DNA of 64,000 nt from Azospirillum oryzae (GTDB lineage Bacteria > Pseudomonadota > Alphaproteobacteria > Azospirillales > Azospirillaceae): positions 1-64,000 of the forward strand of contig NZ_VTTM01000005.1 of NCBI RefSeq assembly GCF_008364795.1. The letters are read 5' to 3'. Position 1 is the first letter of the stretch; each line of letters starts with the position of its first letter. Below, piece after piece: positions 45,133-53,707 of this stretch. A program made the translations under genes and the position numbers. The notes below the pieces were generated by a model. It was not told the origin of the DNA. It saw only the letters and a list, made by a program, of their open reading frames with translations, and made no database searches.

Positions 45133-45627
45133 ATGAAGCTTTCCGGTTCCTGCCGCTGCGGCGCCGTCCGCTTCACGCTGAACTCGCCGACGCCGGTGCC
45201 CTACATGCGCTGCTACTGCACCATCTGCCGCAAGAGCGCCGGCGGCGGCGGATACGCCATCAATCTGGGCGGCGACGCCGACACGCTGGAGGTCGAGGGG
45301 CGCGACGCGGTGGCGACGTGGCGGGCGCCGATGGAGGACCCCGACCATCCGGGACAGACCCACCTCGGCCCGTCGCACCGGCATTTCTGCAAACACTGCG
45401 GCACGGCGCTGTGGGCGGAGGACCCGGCCTGGCCGGAGCTGGTCCATCCCTTCGCATCGGCCATCGACACGCCGCTGCCGACGCCGCCGGAGCGGGTGCA
45501 CATCATGCTGGACTTCAAGGCGCCGTGGGTGGAGGTGCCGACGGGTCCGGACGACGTGCATTTCGCCCGCTATCCGGAGGAATCGCTGGAGGACTGGCAC
45601 CGGCGGCACGGGCTGCTCGACCGCTGA
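45133..45627 (+). CDS. GFA-family (Mss4-fold) zinc-binding protein
   Basis: The 164-residue protein has the glutathione-dependent formaldehyde-activating enzyme fold. The zinc ligands are Cys7/Cys9 (SCRCGAVRF), YCTICRKSAGG and HFCKHCGTALW. The family name comes from formaldehyde-glutathione adduct formation, but most members have unknown activity. I use the ATG directly before KLSGSCRCG. It is a stand-alone gene between a repeat element and the BLUF gene. Confidence 0.85.
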   Translation: MKLSGSCRCGAVRFTLNSPTPVPYMRCYCTICRKSAGGGGYAINLGGDADTLEVEGRDAVATWRAPMEDPDHPGQTHLGPSHRHFCKHCGTALWAEDPAWPELVHPFASAIDTPLPTPPERVHIMLDFKAPWVEVPTGPDDVHFARYPEESLEDWHRRHGLLDR

Positions 45628-45724
45628 CGGCACCTGCCGCCGAGACCCATCCGGTTCGGGATATGCCCGGCGGCTGCGACATCGACTCTACGAAAGAAAG
45701 GGTTACTACGCTCCCGTTGCCTCG

Positions 45725-45746
45725 CCATTTTTATAAACAAAAATGG
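45725..45746 (+). promoter_or_regulatory. AU-rich hairpin overlapping the BLUF ribosome binding site
   Basis: CCATTTTT (45725-45732) and AAAAATGG (45739-45746) form an 8-bp stem with a six-base loop. Its 3' arm runs into GGGAGGAG, the Shine-Dalgarno of the BLUF gene. The AT-rich stem would melt easily, so it could partly sequester the RBS in a temperature-dependent way. This is a structural observation only. Confidence 0.4.
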
Positions 45747-45756
45747 GAGGAGCGCC

Positions 45757-46248
45757 ATGCTGACTCTGCTATATCGGAGTGATGCGGTCTCTCTGCTGCC
45801 TTTTTCGGCTTTGGCCGACATTTGTGTACGAAGTTCCGCAAAGAATCGACGTCTGGACATCACCGGCTTCCTTATCGAGCATGAGGGCACGTTTCTTCAG
45901 GTCCTGGAAGGCGAGCCGAAGGCGGTGAACGAACTCTTCGACCGGATCTCGCATGACGAGCGGCACTGCAACATGGCGGTGCTGGGGCGGTGGGAACGGA
46001 CGGGACGGTCCTTCGGCTTCTGGGCGATGAATTTCGGCCCGCTGGACGATCCGTCCTTCTGGCAGGGGGAGTTCGCCGACCTGCGCGACGGCGATGCCTT
46101 CCGGCGCAAGAGCAGCGATGCCGATACCGCGCTGGCGGTGCTGTGCCGCGCCTATGCCTTCGCCGGCATGGTCGCGGGGTCCGATCCGGTGATCGGCGGC
46201 TTCGTGATGGGATACCCACGGGCCTTGTCGGGGCCGGCGGGCGTCTGA
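45757..46248 (+). CDS. BLUF-domain blue-light photoreceptor
   Basis: The 163-residue protein is a short BLUF protein (domain about 1-95) that binds FAD. The photocycle residues are Tyr6 (LLYRS), Asn30 (AKNRRLDITG), Gln48 (FLQVLEG), and Trp89/Met91 (FWAMNFG). On blue light the hydrogen bonds around flavin rearrange. There is no fused output domain (no EAL or GGDEF), so it must act through a partner protein. The C-terminal about 65 residues are helical. A strong GGGAGGAG RBS precedes the ATG. Confidence 0.92.
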   Translation: MLTLLYRSDAVSLLPFSALADICVRSSAKNRRLDITGFLIEHEGTFLQVLEGEPKAVNELFDRISHDERHCNMAVLGRWERTGRSFGFWAMNFGPLDDPSFWQGEFADLRDGDAFRRKSSDADTALAVLCRAYAFAGMVAGSDPVIGGFVMGYPRALSGPAGV

Positions 46249-46357
46249 ACCGTCAAGCCGCTGATTGAATTGACCGCTTGACGGGACGGCGCTTGCTCGT
46301 GCCATCGTCGCCCCTCGCCCGGCCGAGGATGGCCGGCCGCCGAGGAGAAGCCCGTCG

Positions 46358-47794
46358 ATGAACGCCTTGCGGCGTCTGTCCGCCCCTGCCCTGGTCCTGG
46401 CCCTTCTGGCTGCGCTGGTCGCCGTCAAGCCCTGGCTGCACAGCCATCTGGAGCCCTTCGTCGGGCCGCCGTTGAGCGGCGGGTTCGACATCGCCGTCGC
46501 GTCGGCCGCGTGGCTGGTCGCCGCCTGGGGCGGGGCGCGGGTGATCGACATGCTGGCGGCGGGCAACGGCGGCCGGCCGCCGCGCATCCCGCGGCTGCTG
46601 GCCGACCTGCTGCGCTTCTTCGTCTATGGCGTCGCCGTGCTGGCGATCCTGGCCTTCGTGCTGGAACAGCCGGTGACGGGGTTGCTGGCGACGTCGGGCG
46701 TCGCCATCGCCGTGCTGGGCTTCGCGCTGCGCAACATGATCGCCGACATCTTCGCCGGCATCGCCCTGAACATCGAGCATCCCTACCGGCTGGGCGACTG
46801 GCTGGAGCTGTCGCCCGGCGTCGCGGGACGGGTGGACGAGATCAACTGGCGCGCCACCCGCCTGATCGCCAGCGACGGCACCGCCATCGTCGTGCCGAAC
46901 GGCATCGTCGCCGGCAGCCGCTTCGTCAATTACAGCCGCCCCAACCCGGCCTTCCGCGCCTCCGTGCCGATCCTGCTGGACCAGGAGGTGCCGGTGGAGC
47001 GCGCCAAGCGCATCCTGCTGTCGGGCCTGCTCTGCGCCGACGGCGTGCTGCCCACCCCGCGGCCGGACGTGATCGTCGAGGCGGTGACGCCCAACGGCGT
47101 GTCCTATCTGGCGCGCTTCTGGACCGACGATGGCGGCCGGGTGTCGCTGGTGCGCGATGCCGTGCTGACGGCGGTGCTGTCCAACCTGGCCCACGCCGGG
47201 ATCGAGCCGGCCCGCCCCAAGCAGGAGGTTCGCCGGCGCCAGCCGGGGCCGCCCGACAGCGGTCTGCTGCGGCGCGGGCTGCTGCGCCAGCTGGAGCTGT
47301 TCGACGCCTTCGACGACAAGGAGGTGGACGCGCTGGCCCAGGCGATGCGGCAGTTCCACATTCCCGCCGGAAGCGCCGCCGTCCGCCAGGGCGATGCCGG
47401 CGAATCGCTGTTCGTCATCGCCGAGGGGGTGTTCGATGTCCAGATCGCCGCTCCCACCCTCTCCGATGCGGAGGACGCTCAGCACCCTGGCGTGGTCCAT
47501 CTGACGCGGCTGCGGCCGGGCGACCTGTTCGGCGAAATGTCGCTGCTGACCGGGCAGCCGCGCAGCGCCTCGGTCGTCGCCTGCACCGACGCCGTGGTGT
47601 TCGAGCTGTCGCGCGGCCATCTGGACCCGGTGCTGAGACGCCGTCCGGAACTGGCGGAACGGCTGGCGGAGCTGATGGCCGAGCGCCAGACCCGCAACGT
47701 CAGCCAGTCCAAGCGCCAGCAGGGCGCCACCCCGCCGCCGCCGGCGGAATCGCAGGCGCTGCTGGCGCGGTTGCGGGGCTTTTTCGGGCTGTAG
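46358..47794 (+). CDS. MscS-type channel with C-terminal cyclic-nucleotide-binding domain
   Basis: The 478-residue protein has about four membrane segments (1-130), and the MscS pore/beta domain follows (LGFALRNMIADIFAGIAL, HPYRLGDWLEL, VVPNGIVAGSRFVNYSRP; about 115-290). A cyclic-nucleotide-binding domain (about 310-440) has the phosphate-binding cassette FGEMSLLTGQPRSASVV with the conserved Glu and Arg. It resembles the bacterial cyclic-nucleotide-gated (bCNG) branch of MscS and probably responds to cAMP or cGMP, perhaps also to tension. It lies about 300 bp upstream of the NAGGN osmolyte genes on the same strand, suggesting a shared osmotic role. Confidence 0.88.
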   Translation: MNALRRLSAPALVLALLAALVAVKPWLHSHLEPFVGPPLSGGFDIAVASAAWLVAAWGGARVIDMLAAGNGGRPPRIPRLLADLLRFFVYGVAVLAILAFVLEQPVTGLLATSGVAIAVLGFALRNMIADIFAGIALNIEHPYRLGDWLELSPGVAGRVDEINWRATRLIASDGTAIVVPNGIVAGSRFVNYSRPNPAFRASVPILLDQEVPVERAKRILLSGLLCADGVLPTPRPDVIVEAVTPNGVSYLARFWTDDGGRVSLVRDAVLTAVLSNLAHAGIEPARPKQEVRRRQPGPPDSGLLRRGLLRQLELFDAFDDKEVDALAQAMRQFHIPAGSAAVRQGDAGESLFVIAEGVFDVQIAAPTLSDAEDAQHPGVVHLTRLRPGDLFGEMSLLTGQPRSASVVACTDAVVFELSRGHLDPVLRRRPELAERLAELMAERQTRNVSQSKRQQGATPPPPAESQALLARLRGFFGL

Positions 47795-48090
47795 CGGCGC
47801 ATTCGCAACCCTTGATTACTGGCGATCCCCGGCTGTAATCCCTATCTCTTCGGCTCCGGCCATCGTGCGGCCGGCTGCGAGCGGTGATGCCCGACGGTCT
47901 TCGACATGGAACCTCGGGCGATGCGGGCCGTTATGGCGCGCGGGTGCCGGCAACGATTCTACGATCGGAGCATCGTCTATCGCTCGCAACGGGTGGCGGC
48001 CGCATTCCGCAGCCGGCGCCCCCGGTGTTTGGCCCTTCTTGCGGGTCGAGCGCCCCTTCGTCCTGAACCAACGAGGAGGCTCGACAGCCG
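47795..48090 (+). promoter_or_regulatory. Upstream region of the NAGGN operon
   Basis: This roughly 300 bp gap has no gene I can support. It should carry the promoter of the NAGGN operon and ends with GAGGAGG about 11 nt before the amidotransferase ATG. I did not find a specific osmotic regulator site. Confidence 0.4.
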
Positions 48091-49866
48091 ATGTGCGGAC
48101 TGAGTGGTGAAATTCGTTTCAAGACCGGCGAGGCGGCCAGCACGGTGGCGGTCCAGGCCATGTGCGACAGGCTGGCACCGCGCGGGCCGGACGGCCACGG
48201 CCTGTTCGCCCATGGGCGCGTCGCCTTCGGACATCGCCGGCTGAAGATCATCGATCTCAGCGAGGCATCACAACAGCCGATGGTGGATGCGGCCCTGGGG
48301 CTCGCCATCGTCTTCAACGGCTGCATCTACAATCACCGGGATCTGCGCGAGGAACTGGTCGGGCTTGGCTACCGCTTCTTCTCGGAGGGCGACACCGAGG
48401 TCCTGATCAAGGCCTATCACGCCTGGGGGCCCGATTTCGTCAAGCGCCTGAACGGCATGTTCGCCTTCGCCATCTTTGAGCGCGACAGCGGCCGGGTGGT
48501 GCTGGGCCGCGACCGGCTGGGCATCAAGCCGCTGTACTTGGCGGACATTCCCGGCGGCCTGCGCTTCGCCTCCACCCTGCCCGCCCTGGTGGCATCGGGC
48601 GGGATCGACACCGATGTCGATCCGGTGGCGCTGCACCATTACATGAGCTTCCACGCCGTCGTCCCGGCGCCCTATACGATCCTGAAAGGCGTGCGGAAGC
48701 TGCCCCCCGCCACGGTCATGATCGTCGAGCCGGACGGCACCCGGCGCGAGCACAGCTACTGGTCGCTGACCTTCGGGCCGCAGTCCGGCGACGAGGGCCG
48801 CAGTTTCGCCGACTGGCGCGAACTGGTGCTGGAAACGCTGACCCGCGCGGTGCGCCGCCGGCTGGTCGCGGATGTGCCGGTGGGCGTGCTGCTGTCGGGC
48901 GGGCTCGACAGTTCGCTGATCACCGCGCTGCTGGCCGAGAACGGGCAGAGCGGACTGAAGACCTTCTCCATCGGTTTCGAGACGGTCGGCGACGAGCGCG
49001 GCGACGAGTTCCAGTATTCCGACATCGTCGCCAAGCATTTCGGCACCGACCACCACCGCATCTTCGTCGACAGCGCCCGCGCCCTGCCGGAGTTGACCGA
49101 CTGCGTCCGCGCGATGTCCGAGCCGATGGTCAGCCACGACAACATCGGCTTCTTCCTGCTGTCGCAGGAGGTGGCGAAGCAGGTGAAGGTGGTGCAGTCG
49201 GGCCAGGGCGCCGACGAGGTGTTCGGCGGCTATCACTGGTATCCGCCGCTGCTGGCGAGCCGCGACGCCGTCGGCGATTACGCCCGCGTCTTCTTCGACC
49301 GCGATCAGGCGGAGATGGCGGAGGCGCTGGACCCGCGGCTGGTCGGCGAGGACCATTCCCGCCGCTGGCTGGAGCAGCGCTTCGCCATGCCCGGCGCCGA
49401 CCGGCCGGTGGACAAGGCGTTGCGGCTCGACACCACCGTCATGCTGGTGGACGACCCGGTGAAGCGGGTCGACAACATGACCATGGCCGCCGGGCTGGAA
49501 GCGCGCGTGCCCTTCCTCGACCATGAACTGGTGGAGCTGGCCGCCCGCATCCCGGCGGAGATGAAGCTGCCGGAGGGCGGCAAATACGTCCTGAAGGAAG
49601 CGGCGCGGCGCGTGGTGCCGGCGGCGGTGATCGACCGGCCGAAGGGCTATTTCCCGGTGCCGGCGCTGAAGTACCTGCGCGGCCCCTTCCTGGAGCGGGT
49701 GCGGGACGTGCTGAACGCCCCGTCGGCCCGCGAACGCAGCCTGTTCCGGCGCGCGTATCTCGACCGGCTGCTGGCCGATCCGGAAAGCCACATCACGCCG
49801 CTGCGCGGGTCGAAGCTGTGGCAGGTGGCTCTGCTGGAATTCTGGTTCCAGGAACAGGGCCTGTAA
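48091..49866 (+). CDS. N-acetylglutaminylglutamine amidotransferase (AsnB-like)
   Basis: The 591-residue class II glutamine amidotransferase starts MCGLSG, with Cys2 as the glutaminase nucleophile. An asparagine-synthetase-like ATP pyrophosphatase domain follows, with SGGLDSSLI near residues 268-276. It amidates N-acetylglutaminylglutamine to the dipeptide amide NAGGN, a compatible solute of osmotically stressed bacteria. The gene pair with the synthetase at 49979 and the M42 peptidase at 51812 is the known NAGGN operon arrangement, and this separates it from plain asparagine synthetases. Confidence 0.93.
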   Translation: MCGLSGEIRFKTGEAASTVAVQAMCDRLAPRGPDGHGLFAHGRVAFGHRRLKIIDLSEASQQPMVDAALGLAIVFNGCIYNHRDLREELVGLGYRFFSEGDTEVLIKAYHAWGPDFVKRLNGMFAFAIFERDSGRVVLGRDRLGIKPLYLADIPGGLRFASTLPALVASGGIDTDVDPVALHHYMSFHAVVPAPYTILKGVRKLPPATVMIVEPDGTRREHSYWSLTFGPQSGDEGRSFADWRELVLETLTRAVRRRLVADVPVGVLLSGGLDSSLITALLAENGQSGLKTFSIGFETVGDERGDEFQYSDIVAKHFGTDHHRIFVDSARALPELTDCVRAMSEPMVSHDNIGFFLLSQEVAKQVKVVQSGQGADEVFGGYHWYPPLLASRDAVGDYARVFFDRDQAEMAEALDPRLVGEDHSRRWLEQRFAMPGADRPVDKALRLDTTVMLVDDPVKRVDNMTMAAGLEARVPFLDHELVELAARIPAEMKLPEGGKYVLKEAARRVVPAAVIDRPKGYFPVPALKYLRGPFLERVRDVLNAPSARERSLFRRAYLDRLLADPESHITPLRGSKLWQVALLEFWFQEQGL

Positions 49867-49978
49867 GCAGGCGCCTCAAAACGACAGACGCTCTGCCGGC
49901 ACGTCCGGGCGCGGGACCGATCCGCGCCCCCGGATGTTGCCAATGCGTGGAGCCGCATCCGACGACCAGGGGGAACCC

Positions 49979-51739
49979 ATGAGCTACGCCCGCGTGAAAC
50001 CGCACCGGCTGGAACGCGCCGCCAGCGCCACCCTGCGCCACACCCGGCGCTATACCGGCCGTCCGCCGGCCGGAGAGACCGAGGCCGACGCGCCGCGCGC
50101 CGACGTGGTGGTGGATTGCGGGTGGGGCCGGCTGATCTTCGCCCACACCTTCGACGATCTCGACCGCATGATCGAGACGTTGCGGCAGGAGACGCCGGGC
50201 ACCCGCGACATCGTGTTCTATCTGCAGGACCCGCATGTCGCCCTGTCGCGCGCGCCGCAGGAGCTGTTCCTCGATCCCTCCCACACCTTCCGCCTGTGGC
50301 TGACCGACTACCGGCCGTCGCGGCGGCGGCCGAAGGGCTACAGCGTCCGCCGGCTGCGCACGCGCGAGGATGCCGAGGGGGTGCAGCGCATCTATGCCCG
50401 ACGGCGGATGGTGCCGGTCTCCTCCTCCTTCCTGGTGGCGTCGCGCAACAGCCGGGTGCTGACCCATTTCGTCGCCTGCGACGATGCCACCGGCGAGGTG
50501 ATCGGATCGGTGACGGCGGTCGATCACGCCCATGCCTATGGCGATCCGGAGAACGGCAGTTCGCTGTGGTGCCTGGCGGTCGATCCGCAGGCGTCGTTTC
50601 CGGGGATCGGCGAGACGCTGGTCCGCACGGTGGCGGAGCATGTCCAGGCGCGCGGGCGGGCCTTTCTCGATCTGTCGGTGCTGCATGACAACGAGAACGC
50701 CATCGCGCTGTACGAGAAGCTGAATTTCCGCCGCATCCCGGCCTTCGCGCTGAAGACCAGGAACCCGATCAACGAGCGGCTGTTCACCGGCCCGCAGCCG
50801 GGCGAGCAGCTGAACCCATATGCCACCATCATCGTCAATGAGGCGCGGCGGCGCGGCATCGGCGTCGATGTGCTGGATGCCGAGGCCGGCTATTTCTGCC
50901 TGACCTGGGGCGGCCGCAGCGTGGTTTGCCGCGAATCGCTGAGCGAGTTGACCAGCGCCGTCGCGATGAGCCGTTGCGACGACAAGGCGGTGACGCGCAG
51001 CGTGCTGGAACGCGCCATGCTGAAGGTGCCGGCCCAGGCGGTGGCGGGAAGCGCGGAGGAGAACGCCGCCTTCCTGGCGACGCATGGCCGAATCGTGGTC
51101 AAGCCGGCGCGCGGCGAGCAGGGACGCGGCATCACGGTGGATGTGCGCGACGCCGAGACGATGGAGCGCGCCGTCGCGGCGGCCCGCCAGCATTGCGACA
51201 CGGTGCTGCTGGAGCAGTTCTGCGAGGGGCAGGATCTGCGGATTATCGTCATCGACAAGAAGGTGGTGGCCGCCGCGGTGCGCCGGCCGGCCGAGGTCAC
51301 CGGCGACGGCAGCCACACGGTGCGCGAACTGATCGAGGCGCAGAGCCGCCGCCGCGCCGCCGCCACCGGCGGCGAAAGCCACATTCCGATGGACGCGGAG
51401 ACCGAGCGCTGCCTCGCCGCCGCCGGCAAGAGCCTGGACGACGTGCTGGCGGCCGGCGAGGTGCTGCCGGTGCGCAAGACGGCGAACCTGCACACCGGCG
51501 GGACGATCCACGACGTGACCGACAGCCTGCACCCGGAACTGGTGGAGGTGGCGACGGTGGCCGCCCGCGCGCTGGACATCCCGGTGGTGGGGTTCGACCT
51601 GCTGGTCGATTCGCCCGACCGGCCGGGTTACGTGTTCATCGAGGCGAACGAGCGGCCGGGCCTCGCCAACCACGAACCGCAGCCGACGGCGGAACGTTTC
51701 GTCGACCTGCTGTTTCCCCAGACGCGGGGGGTGCTGTAG
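49979..51739 (+). CDS. ngg: N-acetylglutaminylglutamine synthetase (GNAT-ATP-grasp)
   Basis: The 586-residue protein fuses an N-terminal GNAT acetyltransferase domain (about 115-270, with CLAVDPQASFPGIGETLV and HDNENAIALYEKLNF) to an ATP-grasp ligase. The ligase (about 330-575) has IVVKPARGEQGRGI and FIEANERPG. It acetylates glutamine and ligates a second glutamine to give N-acetylglutaminylglutamine in the cytoplasm. The start ATG follows AGGGGGAACCC. It is 112 bp downstream of the amidotransferase gene, as expected for the NAGGN operon. Confidence 0.93.
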   Translation: MSYARVKPHRLERAASATLRHTRRYTGRPPAGETEADAPRADVVVDCGWGRLIFAHTFDDLDRMIETLRQETPGTRDIVFYLQDPHVALSRAPQELFLDPSHTFRLWLTDYRPSRRRPKGYSVRRLRTREDAEGVQRIYARRRMVPVSSSFLVASRNSRVLTHFVACDDATGEVIGSVTAVDHAHAYGDPENGSSLWCLAVDPQASFPGIGETLVRTVAEHVQARGRAFLDLSVLHDNENAIALYEKLNFRRIPAFALKTRNPINERLFTGPQPGEQLNPYATIIVNEARRRGIGVDVLDAEAGYFCLTWGGRSVVCRESLSELTSAVAMSRCDDKAVTRSVLERAMLKVPAQAVAGSAEENAAFLATHGRIVVKPARGEQGRGITVDVRDAETMERAVAAARQHCDTVLLEQFCEGQDLRIIVIDKKVVAAAVRRPAEVTGDGSHTVRELIEAQSRRRAAATGGESHIPMDAETERCLAAAGKSLDDVLAAGEVLPVRKTANLHTGGTIHDVTDSLHPELVEVATVAARALDIPVVGFDLLVDSPDRPGYVFIEANERPGLANHEPQPTAERFVDLLFPQTRGVL

Positions 51740-51742
51740 GCC

Positions 51743-51766
51743 CCCCTCTCCCCCCGGGGAGAGGGG
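51743..51766. repeat. GC-rich palindrome within the NAGGN operon
   Basis: CCCCTCTCCCC (51743-51753) and GGGGAGAGGGG (51756-51766) form an 11-bp stem with a 2 nt loop, directly after the synthetase stop codon. It is a compact copy of the palindrome family seen elsewhere in the window. Confidence 0.65.
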
Positions 51767-51811
51767 ATATTCGCGGGAAGAGAGGGACTTCAGCAGGAGG
51801 AAAAACCGACC

Positions 51812-52870
51812 ATGGCCGTGCCGCTGCCCATCGATATGGGCTATGTCACCGACATCCTCTACCGGCTGCTGACCACGCCCAGCCCGACCGGATACACCAC
51901 CGACGTGGTGCGGCTGTGCTGTGCCGAGCTGGAGCGGATGGGCATCCATTACGAGCTGACGCGGCGCGGCGCCATCCGCGCCGACCTGAAGGGCGTTCGG
52001 TCCAGTCCCGACCGGGCGCTGGTCGCCCATGTCGACACGCTGGGCGCCCAGGTGAAGATGCTGAAGGACAATGGCCGGATGGAGCTGGTGCCCATCGGCC
52101 ACTGGTCGTCGCGCTTCGCCGAGGGGGCGCGCTGCACCGTGCTGACCGACCGTGGTCCGTGGCGCGGCACCATCCTGCCGCTGAAAGCATCGGGCCACAC
52201 CTTCAACAAGGAGGTCGACACCCAGCCGGTGACCTGGCAGCAGGTGGAACTGCGCGTCGACGCGCCGGTCGCCAGCCGGCAGGATCTGGAGGAACGCGGC
52301 TTCAACATCGGCGACATCGTCGCCATCGACCCGCAGCCGGAGTTCCTGGAGAACGGCTACATCGTCTCCCGCCATCTCGACGACAAGGCGGGGGTGGCGG
52401 TGATGCTGGGCGCGGCGAAGGCGGTGGTCGATGCCGGGGCCGCCCTGCCGGTGGATTGCCACCTGCTGTTCACGATCTCAGAAGAGGTCGGGTCGGGCGC
52501 CTCCTCGATCCTGCATCAGGACGTGGCGGAGATGGTGACCATCGACAACGGCACCACCGCCCCCGGCCAGAACAGCAGCGAATATGGCGTCACCATCGCC
52601 ATGGCCGACAGCACCGGCCCGTTCGACATGGCGCTGACCCACTCCCTGCTGACCTTGTGCCAGGCGCAGAACATCCCGCACCAGCGCGACGTCTTCCGCT
52701 ATTACCGCTGCGACAGCGCGTCGGCCATCGAGGCCGGCAACGACATCCGCACGGCGCTGGTCTGCTTCGGCATCGACGCCTCGCACGGCTACGAGCGCAT
52801 CCATGCGAACGCGCTGGAAAGCCTGGTGCGGCTGCTGGTGCTGTACCTGCAGAGCCCGCCCCGGGATTGA
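51812..52870 (+). CDS. M42-family peptidase of the NAGGN system
   Basis: The 352-residue metallopeptidase has the M42/M20-type metal ligands: His in LVAHVDTLG, Asp in RHLDDKAG, SEEVGSG with the catalytic Glu pair, and TIDNGT. In the known NAGGN operon a peptidase of this family is found with the synthesis genes and is thought to recycle the osmolyte when osmolarity falls. AGGAGG precedes the ATG. The gene is 72 bp after the synthetase, with a palindrome in between. Confidence 0.9.
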   Translation: MAVPLPIDMGYVTDILYRLLTTPSPTGYTTDVVRLCCAELERMGIHYELTRRGAIRADLKGVRSSPDRALVAHVDTLGAQVKMLKDNGRMELVPIGHWSSRFAEGARCTVLTDRGPWRGTILPLKASGHTFNKEVDTQPVTWQQVELRVDAPVASRQDLEERGFNIGDIVAIDPQPEFLENGYIVSRHLDDKAGVAVMLGAAKAVVDAGAALPVDCHLLFTISEEVGSGASSILHQDVAEMVTIDNGTTAPGQNSSEYGVTIAMADSTGPFDMALTHSLLTLCQAQNIPHQRDVFRYYRCDSASAIEAGNDIRTALVCFGIDASHGYERIHANALESLVRLLVLYLQSPPRD

Positions 52871-52932
52871 TGGGCGGGATTGAGGGGAGCGGTGCGGGCC
52901 TGCTAGACTGCCATCGCTTCAGAGGGGACGAT

Positions 52933-53280
52933 ATGCAGGGCGCCGACCGAGACAGCCATCTTCCCGTGCCGACGGTGCCGGACGACCTGCTTCGCCCGGT
53001 CATCGCCCATTTCCAGCCGCGGAAGGTGATCCTGTTCGGATCGCAGGCGCGGGGCGATGCCGGGGACGACAGCGACTATGACCTGTTCGTGATCGTCGAG
53101 GACGACACGCCGCCGGAACGGCTGTCCTGGCAAAGCAAGTACGAGGCCCGCAGGACCTATCACCGGGCAGTCGACATCGTCGCCTGCCGCGCTTCGGTCT
53201 TCGAGCGCAAACGCGGCGTGGCCGGGTCGCTTTCCAACATTGCCGACCGGGAAGGGGTGGTCGTCTATGAGCGACACTGA
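52933..53280 (+). CDS. MNT-type nucleotidyltransferase (antitoxin-like)
   Basis: The 115-residue minimal nucleotidyltransferase has the GSQARGDAGDDSDYDLFV motif (G-S-x(10)-D-x-D, about residues 38-55) that binds metal and nucleotide. MNT proteins pair with HEPN partners as type VII-like toxin-antitoxin systems, in which the MNT adds AMP to the HEPN toxin. The adjacent HEPN gene overlaps it by 14 bp and is broken. There is a reasonable RBS (AGAGGGGACG) before the ATG. Confidence 0.85.
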   Translation: MQGADRDSHLPVPTVPDDLLRPVIAHFQPRKVILFGSQARGDAGDDSDYDLFVIVEDDTPPERLSWQSKYEARRTYHRAVDIVACRASVFERKRGVAGSLSNIADREGVVVYERH

Positions 53281-53674
53281 CCGCTCGGCGACGCTGGAAG
53301 AAGCACGACGCTGGTGGAAGGTTGCCGCAGAGGATCGGCGGGTGGCGCAGGCCTGTCTTGCCATGGACCCACCGTCATTGGGAAATGCCGCCTACCATTG
53401 CCAGCAGGCCGCCGAGAAGCTGATGAAGGGGCTGCTCGTGGCTTCCGGTATCAGCTTTCGCAAGGTTCACGACCTTGACGAACTCGCGTCGATTACTGTG
53501 CCACTGTTTCCGGCATTGACCACGGACCTCGACCGGTGCCGGCCGTTCACCTCCTGAGCCACGGAGTATCGCTATCCGCCGGAGGATGAATCTCTGCCTC
53601 CATCGCCGGAAGCCATTTCCGAAGCGCTGGAAATCCTGGACAGGCTGCTTGCGGCGGCAAGTCGGCTGACCTGA
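53267..53674 (+). pseudogene. HEPN-domain gene interrupted by an in-frame TGA
   Basis: The frame begins at the ATG inside the MNT gene and encodes a HEPN domain (NAAYHCQQAAEKLMKGLL, then FRKVHDLDEL). A TGA at 53555-53557 ends it after 96 residues. Beyond the stop the same frame continues with ATEYRYPPEDESLPP and a helix with AISEALEILDRLL, ending at TGA 53672-53674. This is the expected C-terminal part of a HEPN protein, so one base change (for example TGG to TGA) would explain the stop. The result is either a truncated protein or a recent pseudogene; a sequencing error cannot be excluded. If the partner HEPN is a toxin, it may be inactive. Confidence 0.8.
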
Positions 53675-53707
53675 TCCGTACCAGCCAGGGACTGGTGGAG
53701 CGCGCGC

